Of a stretch of DNA of 64,000 bases, positions 27,715 through 38,607 are shown in pieces. Each line of letters opens with the position of its first letter. Position 1 is the stretch's first letter. Origin of the DNA: Methanocaldococcus vulcanius M7 (GTDB lineage: Archaea > AGJL01 > Methanococci > Methanococcales > Methanocaldococcaceae); the NCBI RefSeq assembly GCF_000024625.1, contig NC_013407.1:1583928-1647927 (forward strand), in the 5' to 3' direction. The translations under genes and the position numbers were made by a program. The notes beneath the pieces were generated by a model. That model had not been told where the DNA came from, searched no databases, and worked only from the letters and a program-made list of their open reading frames with translations.

Positions 27715-28170
27715 ATGCTAAACTCAGTTAAAATTAGTGCGATAGCACACGCTACCGAAGATGAAGAAAAAGTATTAGAGGCAATAGAATATTTTATTCC
27801 AGAAGAGATAGATGAAGAAAAAATAGATTTAGAAGTCATAGAAACGCAAGGATATTTTGGAAACCCAATAAAAATAATAACTGCAAGTGTCGAAGGTAAA
27901 GAAGCTAAGAAAGTTTTTAAACATATTTTTGATTTAATAAAAGCCGATGAAAAAAATGTCAACAAGTTGAAAAAAGATTTAAAGTTAAGAATAGAAGATA
28001 ATAAATTCTACGTTAGATTTGATAAACAGAAAGCATACTTGGGCAGTTGCAAAGTGATGGACGGAGATGACGTGGTAAGGGTTGTATTTAACTTTAAAAT
28101 ATTCTCACCAAAAAATAAAGAGGAAAAAGTTAGAGAAATTATAGAAAAAGAGTTAGAAAGCGAAAAGTGA
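27715..28170 (+). CDS. RNA-binding protein, archaeal exosome-associated family (COG1325)
   Basis: The 151-residue protein has the pattern of the PF01877 RNA-binding family: ISAIAHATEDEEKVLEAI at the N-terminus, TQGYFGNPIKIITASVEGKEAKKVF near residue 53, and FVRFDKQKAYLG-type sequence (YVRFDKQKAYLGSC) near residue 104. Relatives often sit near ribosome or exosome genes, and a role in RNA processing is assumed but unproven. The start follows AGGTGTTAAT. Its last bases overlap the ribosome site of hypA. Confidence 0.83.
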   Translation: MLNSVKISAIAHATEDEEKVLEAIEYFIPEEIDEEKIDLEVIETQGYFGNPIKIITASVEGKEAKKVFKHIFDLIKADEKNVNKLKKDLKLRIEDNKFYVRFDKQKAYLGSCKVMDGDDVVRVVFNFKIFSPKNKEEKVREIIEKELESEK

Positions 28171-28175
28171 TTATT

Positions 28176-28553
28176 ATGCACGAATTATCATACGCCACTG
28201 CAATGCTTGAAGCAATATTAAACAGTGTTAAAAAAGAGGAAGAGAAAGGCAAAAAAATAAAAAAAGTTAGTGAAATTAACTTAGAAATTGGAGAATTAAC
28301 ATTTATCAACGTCGAACAGTTAAAATTCGCATTCGAAGTTATTGCTGAAGGAACTGTTTGCGAAGGAGCTAAAATCAACGTTAAATTAATTAAACCAATG
28401 TGCAAGTGCTTGGACTGTGGATATGAGGGAGAAGCAGAAACGTTAGATGAGTTTGATGTTCACTGTCCAAAGTGCAAAGGTCTGAGATTAAAACTCTCTG
28501 GAGGGAAAGAGTTTAACATAAAAAATGCTACTGTTGAATATGAAGGTGAATAA
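28176..28553 (+). CDS. hypA: Hydrogenase nickel incorporation protein HypA
   Basis: A nickel metallochaperone of 125 residues for [NiFe]-hydrogenases. The N-terminal MHELSYA holds the Ni-binding His2. The zinc site has [10 protein letters not shown] and CPKCKG. An insertion between the zinc pairs is longer than in E. coli HypA, as usual for archaea. I take the ATG at 28176, because the upstream GTG of the same frame forms the ribosome site (GTGAT) and would displace the essential His2. hypC lies at 49.7 kb. Confidence 0.95.
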   Translation: MHELSYATAMLEAILNSVKKEEEKGKKIKKVSEINLEIGELTFINVEQLKFAFEVIAEGTVCEGAKINVKLIKPMCKCLDCGYEGEAETLDEFDVHCPKCKGLRLKLSGGKEFNIKNATVEYEGE

Positions 28554-28555
28554 AA

Positions 28556-29608
28556 ATGAAATTTTTTGATAGGGATAAAGAAATTAAAGAAATATTAAGC
28601 ATATTAGAATTAGAACCAAATAGAATCAATTTTATTTATGGACCTATAAACTGTGGAAAAACCACACTAATAAAACATATAGTTGAAAACGAACTAAACA
28701 AAGATGAATACGTGGTTTTTTATATTAATCTCAGAGAGCATTTTATATCAAGATATGATGATTTTATAAAGGTCTTATTCGATATTAAAGAAGAAAGCAA
28801 ACTAAAAACCTTCCTAAGTGCATTTTTAAAAGATATTCCAAATAATTTATATGGCATTCCAATCCCAAAGAACATTTTAAATGAATATCTTAAAGGAGAA
28901 GATACAAAAGATATATTTGCATATATCTCTAATTTTCTTGAAGAAATTAATAAAAAAAAGAAAAAGCCAGTTTTAATAATAGATGAACTCCAAAAAATTG
29001 GAGATTTAAAAATTAACGGCTATCTTATATATGAACTTTTTAATTTTTTCGTAGATTTAACCAAAGAGAAACATTTATGCCATGTATTATGTTTAAGTTC
29101 AGATAGCTTGTTTATAGAAAAGATTTATAATGAGGCAATGCTTGAAGGAAGATGCAGATATATATTAGTTGATGATTTTGATAAAGAGACAGCTTTAAAG
29201 TTTATGGATTTTTTAGCTGAAGATATTCTAGGAAGGAAACTTTCTAATGAAGATAAAGAACTTATCTATAGCTATGTGGGAGGGAAAATAGTTGATATTA
29301 TTTTAGTAATTGAAGAATTAAGAATAAAAGAATTAAAAACAATCTTAGAGGAGCTATTAACAGAAAAAACCAACAAAATTATGTATTTACTTTATGATAT
29401 TAAAGAGGAAGATGAAAACTTTTATAATAAAATCATGAATGCATTAAAATTATTTAAAAATAGTTATGAGGTAGCATATGGCCAAATTTCAAAAAGAATC
29501 GTAGAATTTTTAGTTAAAAAGAATATATTATTTTTAAATCCACAAAAAGGAACTTTAAAACCACAAAGTTATCTAATATGGAATGCAATAAAAAGATTAT
29601 TGAAATAA
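28556..29608 (+). CDS. Archaeal STAND-type ATPase (Arch_ATPase family)
   Basis: The 350-residue protein begins [15 protein letters not shown] and has the Walker [10 protein letters not shown] near residue 25 and Walker [11 protein letters not shown] near residue 141, followed by a sensor-like [10 protein letters not shown] winged-helix-like C-terminus is likely. This is the multi-copy P-loop ATPase family abundant in Methanocaldococcus (PF01637), whose functions are largely unknown. It begins 2 bases after hypA and converges with atpB. Confidence 0.86.
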   Translation: MKFFDRDKEIKEILSILELEPNRINFIYGPINCGKTTLIKHIVENELNKDEYVVFYINLREHFISRYDDFIKVLFDIKEESKLKTFLSAFLKDIPNNLYGIPIPKNILNEYLKGEDTKDIFAYISNFLEEINKKKKKPVLIIDELQKIGDLKINGYLIYELFNFFVDLTKEKHLCHVLCLSSDSLFIEKIYNEAMLEGRCRYILVDDFDKETALKFMDFLAEDILGRKLSNEDKELIYSYVGGKIVDIILVIEELRIKELKTILEELLTEKTNKIMYLLYDIKEEDENFYNKIMNALKLFKNSYEVAYGQISKRIVEFLVKKNILFLNPQKGTLKPQSYLIWNAIKRLLK

Positions 29609-29631
29609 ATTGGAGCATTTCATTGATCTCT

Positions 29632-31044
29632 TCATTCTTTTGTCTTTAATTTCTTTCTGTATTTTGGATGATACTTCTCAATTAATTCCCTATCAACTCT
29701 CTTCAACTCTTCTTCTGGTAATATAGCTAACAACTCCCACAACAAGTCGAGGGTTTCTTCAATACTTCTATCCTCATCTTTACCTTGTCTAACAAACTTA
29801 TCTTCAAACTCATCTGCAAACTTCAAATAAGCCCTATCCCTATCTGTCAATGCCTCTTCCCCAACGACAGCAACTAGGTCCCTTAAACTTCTACCCTCTG
29901 CATATGCAGCATAGGCCTGGTTAATTACTTTCTTGTGATCTTCTCTTGTTTTTCCTGGACCTTGTCCATTTCCAGCTAATCTTGATAATGATGGTAAAAC
30001 ATCGACAGGAGGATAAATCCCCTTTCTATGCAACTCTCTTGATAAAACGATCTGTCCCTCTGTAATATAACCAGTTAAATCAGGGATTGGGTGTGTAATA
30101 TCATCATCTGGCATTGTTAAGATTGGAATCTGAGTTATTGTTCCTATCCTTCCCTTAACTCTTCCTGCCCTCTCATAGATTGTAGCCAAGTCAGTATACA
30201 TATAACCAGGATAACCCCTTCTTCCCGGAACCTCGTTTCTTGCTGCTGAGATTTCTCTTAACGCCTCACAGTAGTTTGTCATATCTGTTAAGATAACAAG
30301 AACGTGCATATCCTTCTCATAAGCTAAGTATTCAGCAACAGTTAAAGCAAGTCGTGGAGTTAATATCCTTTCAATTGCTGGGTCATCTGCCAAGTTAATA
30401 AAGACAACTGCTCTCTCCAAAGCTCCTGTTTTTCTAAACTCTTCCATAAAGAAGTTTGCCTCTTCTGATGTAATACCCATTGCTGCAAAGACAACAGCGA
30501 ATTTCTCTCCTTCTCCTCTAACCTTTGCTTGTCTTGCAATTTGAGCTGCTAACTGATTGTGTGGCAAACCAGAACCTGAGAAGATCGGCAGTTTCTGCCC
30601 CCTAACCAATGTGTTCATCCCGTCAATTGTTGAAATACCTGTTTGGATAAAATCACTTGGAACCTTTCTTGAAACAGGGTTTAATGGATAACCGTTAATA
30701 TCTAACTCCTTCTCAGGAACTATCTCTGGCCCTCCATCAATTGGTTTTCCTGCTCCGTTAAATATTCTTCCCAACATTTCCATTGAGACGCCAATTTTAG
30801 CAGTTCTTCCTGTAAATCTAACTCTTGTTTGGTTTGTGCTTAATCCTGTTGTTCCCTCAAATACCTGAACGACTGCTAAACCCTCTCTTGCCTCTAAAAC
30901 TTGTCCCATTCTCTTTTCTCCATCTGGGCAGATAACTTCAACGATCTCTCCATAAGCTGCTCCTTCAACTCCCTCAACGATTAATAAAGGTCCTGCGATA
31001 CTCTTTACTGATGAATATTCAATTGCTGATGTAGCCATTGCCAT
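29632..31044 (-). CDS. atpB: A-type ATP synthase subunit B
   Basis: Regulatory nucleotide-binding subunit of the A1 head (470 residues). It shows the F/V-type fold with the altered P-loop region [19 protein letters not shown] near residue 157, the arginine-finger region, and [21 protein letters not shown] near residue 276. The ATG at 31044 follows GAGGTGATC and is preferred over an upstream in-frame GTG. It is the last gene of the leftward ATPase operon; atpD does not follow it. Confidence 0.96.
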   Translation of the reverse strand: MAMATSAIEYSSVKSIAGPLLIVEGVEGAAYGEIVEVICPDGEKRMGQVLEAREGLAVVQVFEGTTGLSTNQTRVRFTGRTAKIGVSMEMLGRIFNGAGKPIDGGPEIVPEKELDINGYPLNPVSRKVPSDFIQTGISTIDGMNTLVRGQKLPIFSGSGLPHNQLAAQIARQAKVRGEGEKFAVVFAAMGITSEEANFFMEEFRKTGALERAVVFINLADDPAIERILTPRLALTVAEYLAYEKDMHVLVILTDMTNYCEALREISAARNEVPGRRGYPGYMYTDLATIYERAGRVKGRIGTITQIPILTMPDDDITHPIPDLTGYITEGQIVLSRELHRKGIYPPVDVLPSLSRLAGNGQGPGKTREDHKKVINQAYAAYAEGRSLRDLVAVVGEEALTDRDRAYLKFADEFEDKFVRQGKDEDRSIEETLDLLWELLAILPEEELKRVDRELIEKYHPKYRKKLKTKE

Positions 31045-31134
31045 TATGATCACCTCTTCAACTATATGTGATGTTAAAAATGAGATTTTTTAATTTTTTA
31101 TGTTTTTTAAAAGTAAAAAGTTAAACAGAGGAGT

Positions 31135-32898
31135 TTAGTTTAATGATCCAAGCTCATTTTTAATCTTCTCCATTATTTCTTTTGATTTAACATTTATAAA
31201 CTCATCGTGTGGAATGTATTTCATCCTTGCAATATCTTGCTTAACTGAGACCTTTAAAATCTTAGCTGGCTCAACTCCTCTTTCAACTGCTTTCAATGCC
31301 TCTTGATAGAAGGTCATAATTATCTTTAACATTAAATATTGCTTCATTGGTGGACAGTAAGTATCTACTTCATCAAACGCATCTTGCTGTAAGAAATCCT
31401 CCCTTAACATTCTTGCAACTTCTAAGATAACTCTTTCCCTATCTGGCAGTGCATCAGGTCCAACTAACTGAACGATCTCTTGTAATTCTGCCTCTTTCTG
31501 TAATAGACCCATTGCCTCATCTCTTAACTGTCTCCAATCTGGTCCAGTGTTTGTTAGCCACCAATCTGTAACATCATCAATATATAGCGAATAACTCTGC
31601 AACCAGTTGATAGCTGGGAAGTGTCTTCTTCTTGCTAAGTTTGCATCCAACGCCCAGAAGACCTTAACTATCCTTAGAGTGTTTGATGTAACTGGTTCTG
31701 AGAAGTCCCCACCAGGTGGTGAAACAGCTCCAACGATACAAACGAATCCTTGTCTGTTATCTTTTCCTAAGGTTATAACTCTTCCAGCTCTTTCATAGAA
31801 CTGAGCCAATCTTGAAGCTAAGTAGGCAGGATAACCTTCTTCCCCTGGCATCTCCTCTAATCTACCTGAAATTTCTCTCATTGCCTCTGCCCATCTTGAT
31901 GTTGAGTCAGCTGTTAACAAAACCCCATAACCCATATCTCTGAAGTATTCTGCAATTGTAATTCCTGTATAGACAGACGCTTCTCTCGCAGCGACAGGCA
32001 TGTTTGACGTGTTTGCAATTAAAACTGTTCTATCCATTAATTTGTTTCCAGTTCTAATATCTTCCAAGTGTGGGAACTCTTCAATAACCTCTGTCATCTC
32101 GTTTCCTCTTTCTCCGCATCCAATATAAACGACAACATCAGCGTCAGACCACTTTGCCAACTGATGCTGAGTAACTGTTTTTCCTGAACCGAAAGGTCCT
32201 GGAATTGCTGCTGTTCCTCCTTTTGCTAATGTGAAGAATGTATCTTCAACTCTTTGCCCAGTGATTAATGGAATTTTTGGAGGTAGTTTTTCTTTGTATG
32301 GTCTTGGTTTTCTTACTGGCCATTTTTGCATCATAATAATATCTTTCCTTTCTCCATTTTCCATTTCAACAACTGCAACTGTCTCTTCAACTGTAAATTT
32401 CCCTTCTTTTATCTCAACGATTTTTCCTTTAACACCAATTGGAACTAAGATCTTGTGAACGATTGACGGGGTTTCTTCAACAGTTCCTATTATATCTCCT
32501 TCTTCAACAACGTCCCCTTCGCTTACTGTTGGTTTAAATTCCCATTTTACGTCTCTTGGTAGGGAAGGAACATCGACTCCTCTTGGTATAAAGATAGAGC
32601 CAGTTTTTTCTTCAATTGCTGTTAAAGGCCTCTGAATACCATCATACATTGCCCTTAACATTCCAGGCCCCAACTCAACTGATAACGGAGCTCCGGTTCC
32701 AACGACTGGCTCTCCTGGCTTAATTCCTGATGTCTCTTCATAAACCTGAATAACTGCTTTATCATCGTGCAACTGAATGATCTCTCCTGTTAATTTTTCT
32801 TCTCCTACTTTAACAACTTCATACATTTGAGCTCCTTTCATACCTTCTGCAACTACAACAGGTCCTGCAATCTTGATAATCTTACCAACAACTGGCAT
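31135..32898 (-). CDS. atpA: A-type ATP synthase subunit A (catalytic)
   Basis: Catalytic A1 subunit of 587 residues without an intein. The N-terminal barrel starts [19 protein letters not shown]. The Walker A is [11 protein letters not shown] near residue 235, and [20 protein letters not shown] lies near residue 355. The non-homologous bulge region and [13 protein letters not shown]-like [14 protein letters not shown] are present. It binds ATP at the A-B interface. The operon order is H-I-K-E-C-F-A-B. Confidence 0.97.
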   Translation of the reverse strand: MPVVGKIIKIAGPVVVAEGMKGAQMYEVVKVGEEKLTGEIIQLHDDKAVIQVYEETSGIKPGEPVVGTGAPLSVELGPGMLRAMYDGIQRPLTAIEEKTGSIFIPRGVDVPSLPRDVKWEFKPTVSEGDVVEEGDIIGTVEETPSIVHKILVPIGVKGKIVEIKEGKFTVEETVAVVEMENGERKDIIMMQKWPVRKPRPYKEKLPPKIPLITGQRVEDTFFTLAKGGTAAIPGPFGSGKTVTQHQLAKWSDADVVVYIGCGERGNEMTEVIEEFPHLEDIRTGNKLMDRTVLIANTSNMPVAAREASVYTGITIAEYFRDMGYGVLLTADSTSRWAEAMREISGRLEEMPGEEGYPAYLASRLAQFYERAGRVITLGKDNRQGFVCIVGAVSPPGGDFSEPVTSNTLRIVKVFWALDANLARRRHFPAINWLQSYSLYIDDVTDWWLTNTGPDWRQLRDEAMGLLQKEAELQEIVQLVGPDALPDRERVILEVARMLREDFLQQDAFDEVDTYCPPMKQYLMLKIIMTFYQEALKAVERGVEPAKILKVSVKQDIARMKYIPHDEFINVKSKEIMEKIKNELGSLN

Positions 32899-32988
32899 GT
32901 TCTCAACCTCTCTCCTTTAATTTTTGATATATCTTTGATATACTTTTGTTTGGTTTTTGTGAGTTAATTTAATAATTTTTTAACAGGT

Positions 32989-33285
32989 TTATTTCATCGT
33001 GACACCGATTGCTTTTCTTATTAACTCTTTTACTGGATCGATTCTTTCGAGTTTACCTTTCTTGTCTGGGATTTCAACTAAAACTTTATTTATGTTTTTT
33101 AGATTATCTTTTATACTTTCAGCTATTCTTTCAGTTATAATAATAAAGGCAATATTTTCGTTATTTGCAAGCTCATTAACCGCTTTTACTGCCTCCTCCT
33201 CATTTTTAACTTCATAAACGTCAGTTAATCCAGCTAATCTAAAACCAATTGCTGTTTCTCTATCTCCTATCACGCCAATTTTCAT
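32989..33285 (-). CDS. atpF: A-type ATP synthase subunit F
   Basis: A small 98-residue central-stalk subunit. MKIGVIGDRETAIGFRLAGL is the family signature, and a Rossmann-like fold follows with IIITERIAESI. The ATG has GGTGAGATAAA before it. It lies 10 bases behind atpC and 90 bases before atpA. Confidence 0.94.
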   Translation of the reverse strand: MKIGVIGDRETAIGFRLAGLTDVYEVKNEEEAVKAVNELANNENIAFIIITERIAESIKDNLKNINKVLVEIPDKKGKLERIDPVKELIRKAIGVTMK

Positions 33286-33295
33286 TTTATCTCAC

Positions 33296-34495
33296 CTATG
33301 ATGATATAAGCAGAGATCTTATGTCTTCTGGTTTTAAATTTTCTATTTTTCCTTTAATAATTGCTTTAAGGTTTTTAACTTCAAGTTCTTTGCTAACAAT
33401 TAATCCGATTATTGGTCCAACGCCAAAGGGCTTTCTTGTTGATAATTTTTTACCCTTCTCTAATACATACTTATCCAACGCTTTCTCAAATGCATATATT
33501 GATTTTGTTCTCTCGAACTCCTCCATTGCCTCGGTTAAGATCTCTGCATAACTTGTCCCTTCTAATCCACTTAAAACTCCTTCAATTCCTCCTGCACTAA
33601 TCAAATCCTTTAATTTCCATTCGGCTAACTCATAACCTTCCAAAGTAATATATTTACCAAGTTCCTCTGCTGATAAACCGTCTGCTTTACCTTTTAATAT
33701 AACTTTTAAATTTTCAATATCAATTATTGTCCCTACGAATTCTCTAAACAGGTCTTCTTCTTTACCCTCAGTCATAATTGTTTTTCTTAAACTTTCTAAG
33801 TAGTATTTATCCAAAGCCAATTCAAAAACTAAAAGATCGGAAGTTTGATCATAGTTCGAGAGTTCATCTTGCAGTATTTTAAAGTATTCTGTCCCATCTA
33901 AACCTCTAATAACTTCTTCCACGGTTTTAACTTCTGAAAGTTCTTTTAGTTTGTCTGGAGGAATGTTTCCCAAAGGAATGAGAAGTTTGTAGGTTTCTTC
34001 AGCATCTAACCCTACAAACTTTGCCCTTATTAATGTTTTAATATTTTTTATATCAAATTTTTTTGTAAAGACCTTTAATACCTTTTTTGCCCCGTCAGGA
34101 GATATTCTATATATTAACGCATATAGATCTGCTAAATACATATCTAACGCTTTTTCGACGGCAATTGGATCTCTTAATTCATTCATTACCTCTGCAACAT
34201 ACTGTCCATAGTCGGTATCTTCCAACAATCCAACTAATTCTTCTAAGCTCCCTGACTCTATTAATTCATTTAATTTTGCATCATCTAAGAGTTTCGCCTC
34301 TTTACTTCTTATTCTTGCGTTAACATAAGCATATGGAGCTAAATCCATGACCATCTTTGTAATCCAGACGATCACAATGAGAACAATGATTATAGTTGCT
34401 ATAACAATAAGCAGTGTAAATGGATTATCAAAATATGTCATCATGGCAGAGTATAGTTTGTCTATGTTTAACAGTGTTTCTACGTCTATCGCCAT
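33296..34495 (-). CDS. atpC: A-type ATP synthase subunit C with N-terminal membrane segment
   Basis: Subunit C (399 residues) couples the central stalk to the rotor ring. The body has the V-type C/d repeat pattern (AYVNARIRSKEAKLLDD, then three similar helical parts with ILKGKADGLSAEELGKY). Residues 24-50 form a strong hydrophobic stretch (FTLLIVIATIIIVLIVIVW), unusual for a subunit that is peripheral in well-studied enzymes. GGTGATGCC precedes the ATG at 34495. Otherwise length and position are normal. Confidence 0.9.
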   Translation of the reverse strand: MAIDVETLLNIDKLYSAMMTYFDNPFTLLIVIATIIIVLIVIVWITKMVMDLAPYAYVNARIRSKEAKLLDDAKLNELIESGSLEELVGLLEDTDYGQYVAEVMNELRDPIAVEKALDMYLADLYALIYRISPDGAKKVLKVFTKKFDIKNIKTLIRAKFVGLDAEETYKLLIPLGNIPPDKLKELSEVKTVEEVIRGLDGTEYFKILQDELSNYDQTSDLLVFELALDKYYLESLRKTIMTEGKEEDLFREFVGTIIDIENLKVILKGKADGLSAEELGKYITLEGYELAEWKLKDLISAGGIEGVLSGLEGTSYAEILTEAMEEFERTKSIYAFEKALDKYVLEKGKKLSTRKPFGVGPIIGLIVSKELEVKNLKAIIKGKIENLKPEDIRSLLISS

Positions 34496-34584
34496 TAGGC
34501 ATCACCTAAATGATCTTCCTTATTCTTCTCTTTTATTCTTTGGGCTCTTTTCCTGTAAAAAATGGGTTTTCTGTCATCAAATAA

Positions 34585-35196
34585 TTAGAAGAGTTTCTCA
34601 GTGATTTTTGCTCTTATCACATTTAAGTTTCTGTTGAATATTGCTTCCAAACTGTTATCTAATGATTTCAACCCATCTGCGGTTTCTATAATACATCCTC
34701 CTATAATATCCACTGGTTCTCCCTTTTTAAGCACTGTTACCTTTTTAGTTTGTGCTTCAACTTCTTTTTCTAAGTTCCAGAGTATTGAATCGTCAATAAG
34801 CTCTAAGTCCCTTTTATTTAACCTAACTACTAACTCTCCTCCTCCTAAGGAAATTGCCCCTTCTTTTATTAGTTTGATAAGTTTATCTTTATAGTCGGGC
34901 TGTTCAGGTAGTTTTATAAGTTCTTCTTTTAATTTATTTATTGCCATTTCGATGATTTCTTCCTTAGCTTTTAAGAGTTTCTTTTTTGCTTCCAATTTTG
35001 CTTCTGATATGATTCTACTCTTTGTAAGTTCTGCTTCTTTTTCTCCTTTTTTCAGTATCTCTGCTTTTCTTTTTTCTGCCTCTTCTTTCGCTTTCTCTAA
35101 TATCTTAGCTTTCTCTTCCTCTGCTTCCGATATTATTTTGCTTGCCTCTGTTTTAGCATCTTCTAATATTTTTGATTTTATCTTATCAACACCCAT
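34585..35196 (-). CDS. atpE: A-type ATP synthase subunit E
   Basis: Peripheral stalk subunit of 203 residues. The N-terminal two thirds is a long coiled coil of Ala, Glu and Lys (EDAKTEASKIISEAEEEKAK onward) that pairs with subunit H. A small globular C-terminal part has VRLNKRDLELI and IIGGCIIETADGLKSLDNSL. The ATG at 35196 follows GGTGAAACT; the in-frame GTG at 35205 lies in that site. Confidence 0.94.
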   Translation of the reverse strand: MGVDKIKSKILEDAKTEASKIISEAEEEKAKILEKAKEEAEKRKAEILKKGEKEAELTKSRIISEAKLEAKKKLLKAKEEIIEMAINKLKEELIKLPEQPDYKDKLIKLIKEGAISLGGGELVVRLNKRDLELIDDSILWNLEKEVEAQTKKVTVLKKGEPVDIIGGCIIETADGLKSLDNSLEAIFNRNLNVIRAKITEKLF

Positions 35197-35290
35197 CAGT
35201 TTCACCTATTAAATCTCCAATTAAATTAAAAAGTTAAAGGGGAAATACACATCCCTCAAATTGCTTGCCAATATCTTACTTTTTCTATTT

Positions 35291-35953
35291 TTATTTTATC
35301 ATAAGCATGATCAATATTGCAATTAGCAAACCAAAGATAGCGAATGTCTCTGGCATAACTGCCAAGACAAGACCTTTACCCATAGCGTCTGGATCTCTTG
35401 CTGTGGCTCCAATAGCTCCTGCTGCTGTAATACCTTGCCCAATACCAGAGAGACCAGCGAAACCAACTGCAAACCCTGCCCCTAAAGCGGCAACGGTCTC
35501 AGCTCCTGCGTTTCCTTTAAAGACACCAACTAATAGCAAGATAGCAATTAACAAACCATAGATTGCCTGTGTCTCTGGAAGAACAGAGAAGACCATCGCC
35601 TTACCGAATATACTGTTATCCTCAGCAACAGCTCCTAAACCAGCTGAAGCAGCTATTCCCTGACCAATAGCTGATAAACCTGCCAAACCTGCCGCTAAAC
35701 CTGCTGCGAACATTGCCCAAGGTGAAACTGTTTTAAAGACGAAGAGGATTAGGATAGCAACTAAAAAACCATACAAACCTTGGGTTTGAGGCAGTGCTTG
35801 GAAGACAATTGCAGTCCCGAATTTGTTTGGATCTTCTGCAACTACTCCAGCACCACTTGCTCCTGTAATTCCTGCTCCAATTCCAGAACCTAAACCTGCA
35901 ATACCTACTGCTAAACCTGCTCCAATTGCTCCGATTATCAAAGGATCTACCAT
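35291..35953 (-). CDS. atpK: A-type ATP synthase subunit K, triplicated proteolipid
   Basis: Rotor-ring protein of 220 residues with six membrane helices, that is three covalently joined two-helix hairpins. The ion site is in the second helix of each unit. Units 2 and 3 have the acidic residue (LPETQAIYG, MPETFAIFG), whereas unit 1 has LPQTQGLYG with Gln. This triplication with one lost carboxylate is known for M. jannaschii. The ATG at 35953 (MVDPLIIG) follows GAGGTGG. Confidence 0.95.
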   Translation of the reverse strand: MVDPLIIGAIGAGLAVGIAGLGSGIGAGITGASGAGVVAEDPNKFGTAIVFQALPQTQGLYGFLVAILILFVFKTVSPWAMFAAGLAAGLAGLSAIGQGIAASAGLGAVAEDNSIFGKAMVFSVLPETQAIYGLLIAILLLVGVFKGNAGAETVAALGAGFAVGFAGLSGIGQGITAAGAIGATARDPDAMGKGLVLAVMPETFAIFGLLIAILIMLMIK

Positions 35954-36068
35954 ATCTAACCACCTCAATTTTTCTAAGTTTATTAGTTTTACTTTGCATA
36001 TTTCTTTTTATACTTTATTGTTTTTAGTTGAGTGAGTTAAAGGGTATTTAAAAGGTTATTATGTTGAG

Positions 36069-38150
36069 TTAAGCGGTTGTGGTGTATTCTCTATTTGCTT
36101 TAAATGGATTAAATCTTCTACCTCCTCCTTCATAAAATTGGCTGAAGAATTCAACGTAGTGCAATCTTAAGGAGTGAATAAATGCTCCCAATCCATTCAT
36201 CACAAAGTTGAACATGTGTCCTACAATCAATATCAGGATAGCGATTATGATTCCAACTATTGGAACAGATTCATTGACAAGTTTTGCCATTATGTTTACA
36301 GCCATTGCCAAACCACCAGTTGCTAAACATAGAGCCAGCAATCTTGCATAGGATAAAACGTTTCCTAAGAATCCGGTTATGTCCATTGCTCCAAGTATTG
36401 ACTCCATTATTCCTCCGCTTTTATAACCTTTATACATTGAAGCTAAGATCGCTAATAATACAAAGATTCCAATTATCCCTCCTGCTACCAATGAACTTGC
36501 TCCTGCAAACATCAACCCAATTCCTATAAATATTGAAAGAATTAGAAGAATCCATATCCCTTGATTGATAAATGCATCTCCAACATTTCCTCTACTGATA
36601 TTCTCCTTAAATCCAACACATAATCCAACCAATAAGTGAACCAATCCTATGAATATGGAAAATACAAGTATTGCCATTGGCCCGTTAGTTACGCTTATTC
36701 CTCCGAGAGAGAATAGGGCATGTTTACTGTTTATGTAGAAGCTTTCTCCAAGTGGGTTAACAAGTGCGAAAGGTGTTTGTGTTATATCAAATCCAAAGAA
36801 TTCATAAGTAAAGTCCCCTAAATATCCGCCTGTTATTATACCCATTATTATTGTTGCAATTCCTGCTAATGTCAAGATATAACCGAGTTTGCTTGCCCCT
36901 TCGTTAACTTTTCCAATTTTTTTCCAGATGAATAACCCGATTAAGGTTAAGAATAATCCATAAACTGCATCAGTTAGCATAATTCCATAGAATAGCAGGA
37001 AGCCAGGGACTAATAACAATGTTGGATCAACTTCGTTGTATTTTGGTAATGCATACATCTCTGTGAGCATCTCAAATGGTTTAACTGGTTTTGGATTGTC
37101 TAACAATACAGGTATCTTCTCTTCTGGCTCGTCTGGTTCACTTATCTCAACGAATGCAAAGCCCTCAGCTGAATTTTCAATGATATTTTTTGCTTTTTCT
37201 GCATCTCTTGCTGGAACGTATGCTTCTAAGTAGTATGTCCTTTTTGTTTTACCAAATTGTGAATAAGCATCTCCTCTCGCTTTTTCTATTGATAACAATT
37301 CATAGACAGCTAATAACTCTTTCTCCCATTTTTCAGCTAATGATTTTAATTTTTCTATTAAACTATTTCTCTCTGCGTCGATAGATTTTAATTCACTTTC
37401 GATTTTTGATAATGCCTCTGTTGGAGTTCCTTCTACTCCACTTATATCGTATTTTTCAAATTCAAATTTTCTAAGTTCAGATAAAACATCTTCGAGTTTT
37501 TCTTTTAAGGTGATAAATACCAATGGGACTCTAATTTTTTTATCTTTTTCAAATTCTGAGCCGAAAAATACATCTACATATCCATCTGCAACTTTTTCAA
37601 GTTCATCTTTTAAATGTGCAGTTTTTTCTTTTGGAACGCTTCCTGTTCCTATAAATACATAAGGTCCTGCACCCAAGTATTTGAGATCAAATTCTAAGCC
37701 GTTTAGGTAGGATATTTGTTCTTTTAATTGCAATAATTTTGATTTCTTATTGTCGAGTTCTGCAAGTTTTTCAGCTGGCTCATCAACCTCTGAACTTACT
37801 TTGCTGAGAATATCTTCAACATAATTTATAACTTCTTCATAACTTTTAAACGAAACCTTCTTTTTTTCTACTGGTTTAGGATTTAAAAGATCTTTTATGC
37901 TCGTTTCTTTTTTATTAACGCTTGAAAACATATCCAAAATTCTACCTGCTTTAATCATTAGTGAGGTAACATTTCTAACATAATCAGCTGATGGTGAAGG
38001 GGATAACAGTGTTTTCCATTCTACATTTTCTAATTTTTCAGAGAGATCGCAGATCTCTACGATCCCTTCTTCGTGCAAACTTCTTACAACACTGTCAATT
38101 TTTTCATCCAATATCACCGCTTTTAACTTCTTCATCCTTACGGGTCTCAC
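36069..38150 (-). CDS. atpI: A-type ATP synthase subunit I (a-type stator)
   Basis: The large 693-residue stator subunit. The soluble N-terminal half (residues 1-370) has coiled-coil stretches. The membrane half has about eight helices, including SYARLLALCLATGG with the conserved Arg that faces the rotor carboxylate. The C-terminus is HYVEFFSQFYEGGGRRFNPF. I choose the GTG at 38150 (MRPVRMKKLKAV), since GGTGATTTTA precedes it and I-subunits begin this way. It lies 17 bases after atpH. Confidence 0.95.
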   Translation of the reverse strand: MRPVRMKKLKAVILDEKIDSVVRSLHEEGIVEICDLSEKLENVEWKTLLSPSPSADYVRNVTSLMIKAGRILDMFSSVNKKETSIKDLLNPKPVEKKKVSFKSYEEVINYVEDILSKVSSEVDEPAEKLAELDNKKSKLLQLKEQISYLNGLEFDLKYLGAGPYVFIGTGSVPKEKTAHLKDELEKVADGYVDVFFGSEFEKDKKIRVPLVFITLKEKLEDVLSELRKFEFEKYDISGVEGTPTEALSKIESELKSIDAERNSLIEKLKSLAEKWEKELLAVYELLSIEKARGDAYSQFGKTKRTYYLEAYVPARDAEKAKNIIENSAEGFAFVEISEPDEPEEKIPVLLDNPKPVKPFEMLTEMYALPKYNEVDPTLLLVPGFLLFYGIMLTDAVYGLFLTLIGLFIWKKIGKVNEGASKLGYILTLAGIATIIMGIITGGYLGDFTYEFFGFDITQTPFALVNPLGESFYINSKHALFSLGGISVTNGPMAILVFSIFIGLVHLLVGLCVGFKENISRGNVGDAFINQGIWILLILSIFIGIGLMFAGASSLVAGGIIGIFVLLAILASMYKGYKSGGIMESILGAMDITGFLGNVLSYARLLALCLATGGLAMAVNIMAKLVNESVPIVGIIIAILILIVGHMFNFVMNGLGAFIHSLRLHYVEFFSQFYEGGGRRFNPFKANREYTTTA

Positions 38151-38167
38151 TAAAATCACCTTTTTAA

Positions 38168-38482
38168 TTAAATTTCAAGGATCTCTGATAGTTTCAATGA
38201 GAGTATTTTAACCTTTGCAATGGACATTATTTCCTTTATCTCCTTCTCAGTTTCAGCAATTATCTTCTCTGCTTCTTTTTTTGCTTCTTCTTCTGCTTTT
38301 TTAATCATCTCCTCTACAAGTTTTTTTGCTTCTTCTTCAACCTCTAAGATCAATTTCTTTGCTTCTTCAATTGCCTCTGCTTTTATTTGTTCTGCTTTGC
38401 TCTTTGCTTCTTCAATTTCTTTAACTGCTTCCTCTTCAGCTAACTTCACTTCCTTTATTGCTTCCATAACACTAACGCTCAT
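38168..38482 (-). CDS. atpH: A-type ATP synthase subunit H (stalk coiled coil)
   Basis: A 104-residue, almost wholly helical protein rich in Glu, Lys and Ala ([20 protein letters not shown]), the partner coiled coil of subunit E in the peripheral stalk. It is the first gene of the ATPase operon and starts at ATG 38482 after GGTGGAATC. Low complexity limits recognition by sequence alone, but position decides the call. Confidence 0.92.
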   Translation of the reverse strand: MSVSVMEAIKEVKLAEEEAVKEIEEAKSKAEQIKAEAIEEAKKLILEVEEEAKKLVEEMIKKAEEEAKKEAEKIIAETEKEIKEIMSIAKVKILSLKLSEILEI

Positions 38483-38525
38483 GATTCCACCTAACGGTTA
38501 TATTGTATTATTTTAAAATAGGTTG

Positions 38526-38541
38526 AGTATATAAAATTTTT
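38526..38541 (-). promoter_or_regulatory. TATA-like promoter of the A-type ATPase operon
   Basis: The minus strand has AAAATTTTATATACTC about 50-60 bases before the atpH start, with an A-rich BRE-like sequence upstream. This is a strong archaeal promoter pattern for the eight-gene operon. Confidence 0.55.
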
Positions 38542-38607
38542 TATTTTAATTTTTATTTTATTAATTCTTAATTACTAATTCTTATTGGGATTTTATTTAA
38601 TTTCTCA

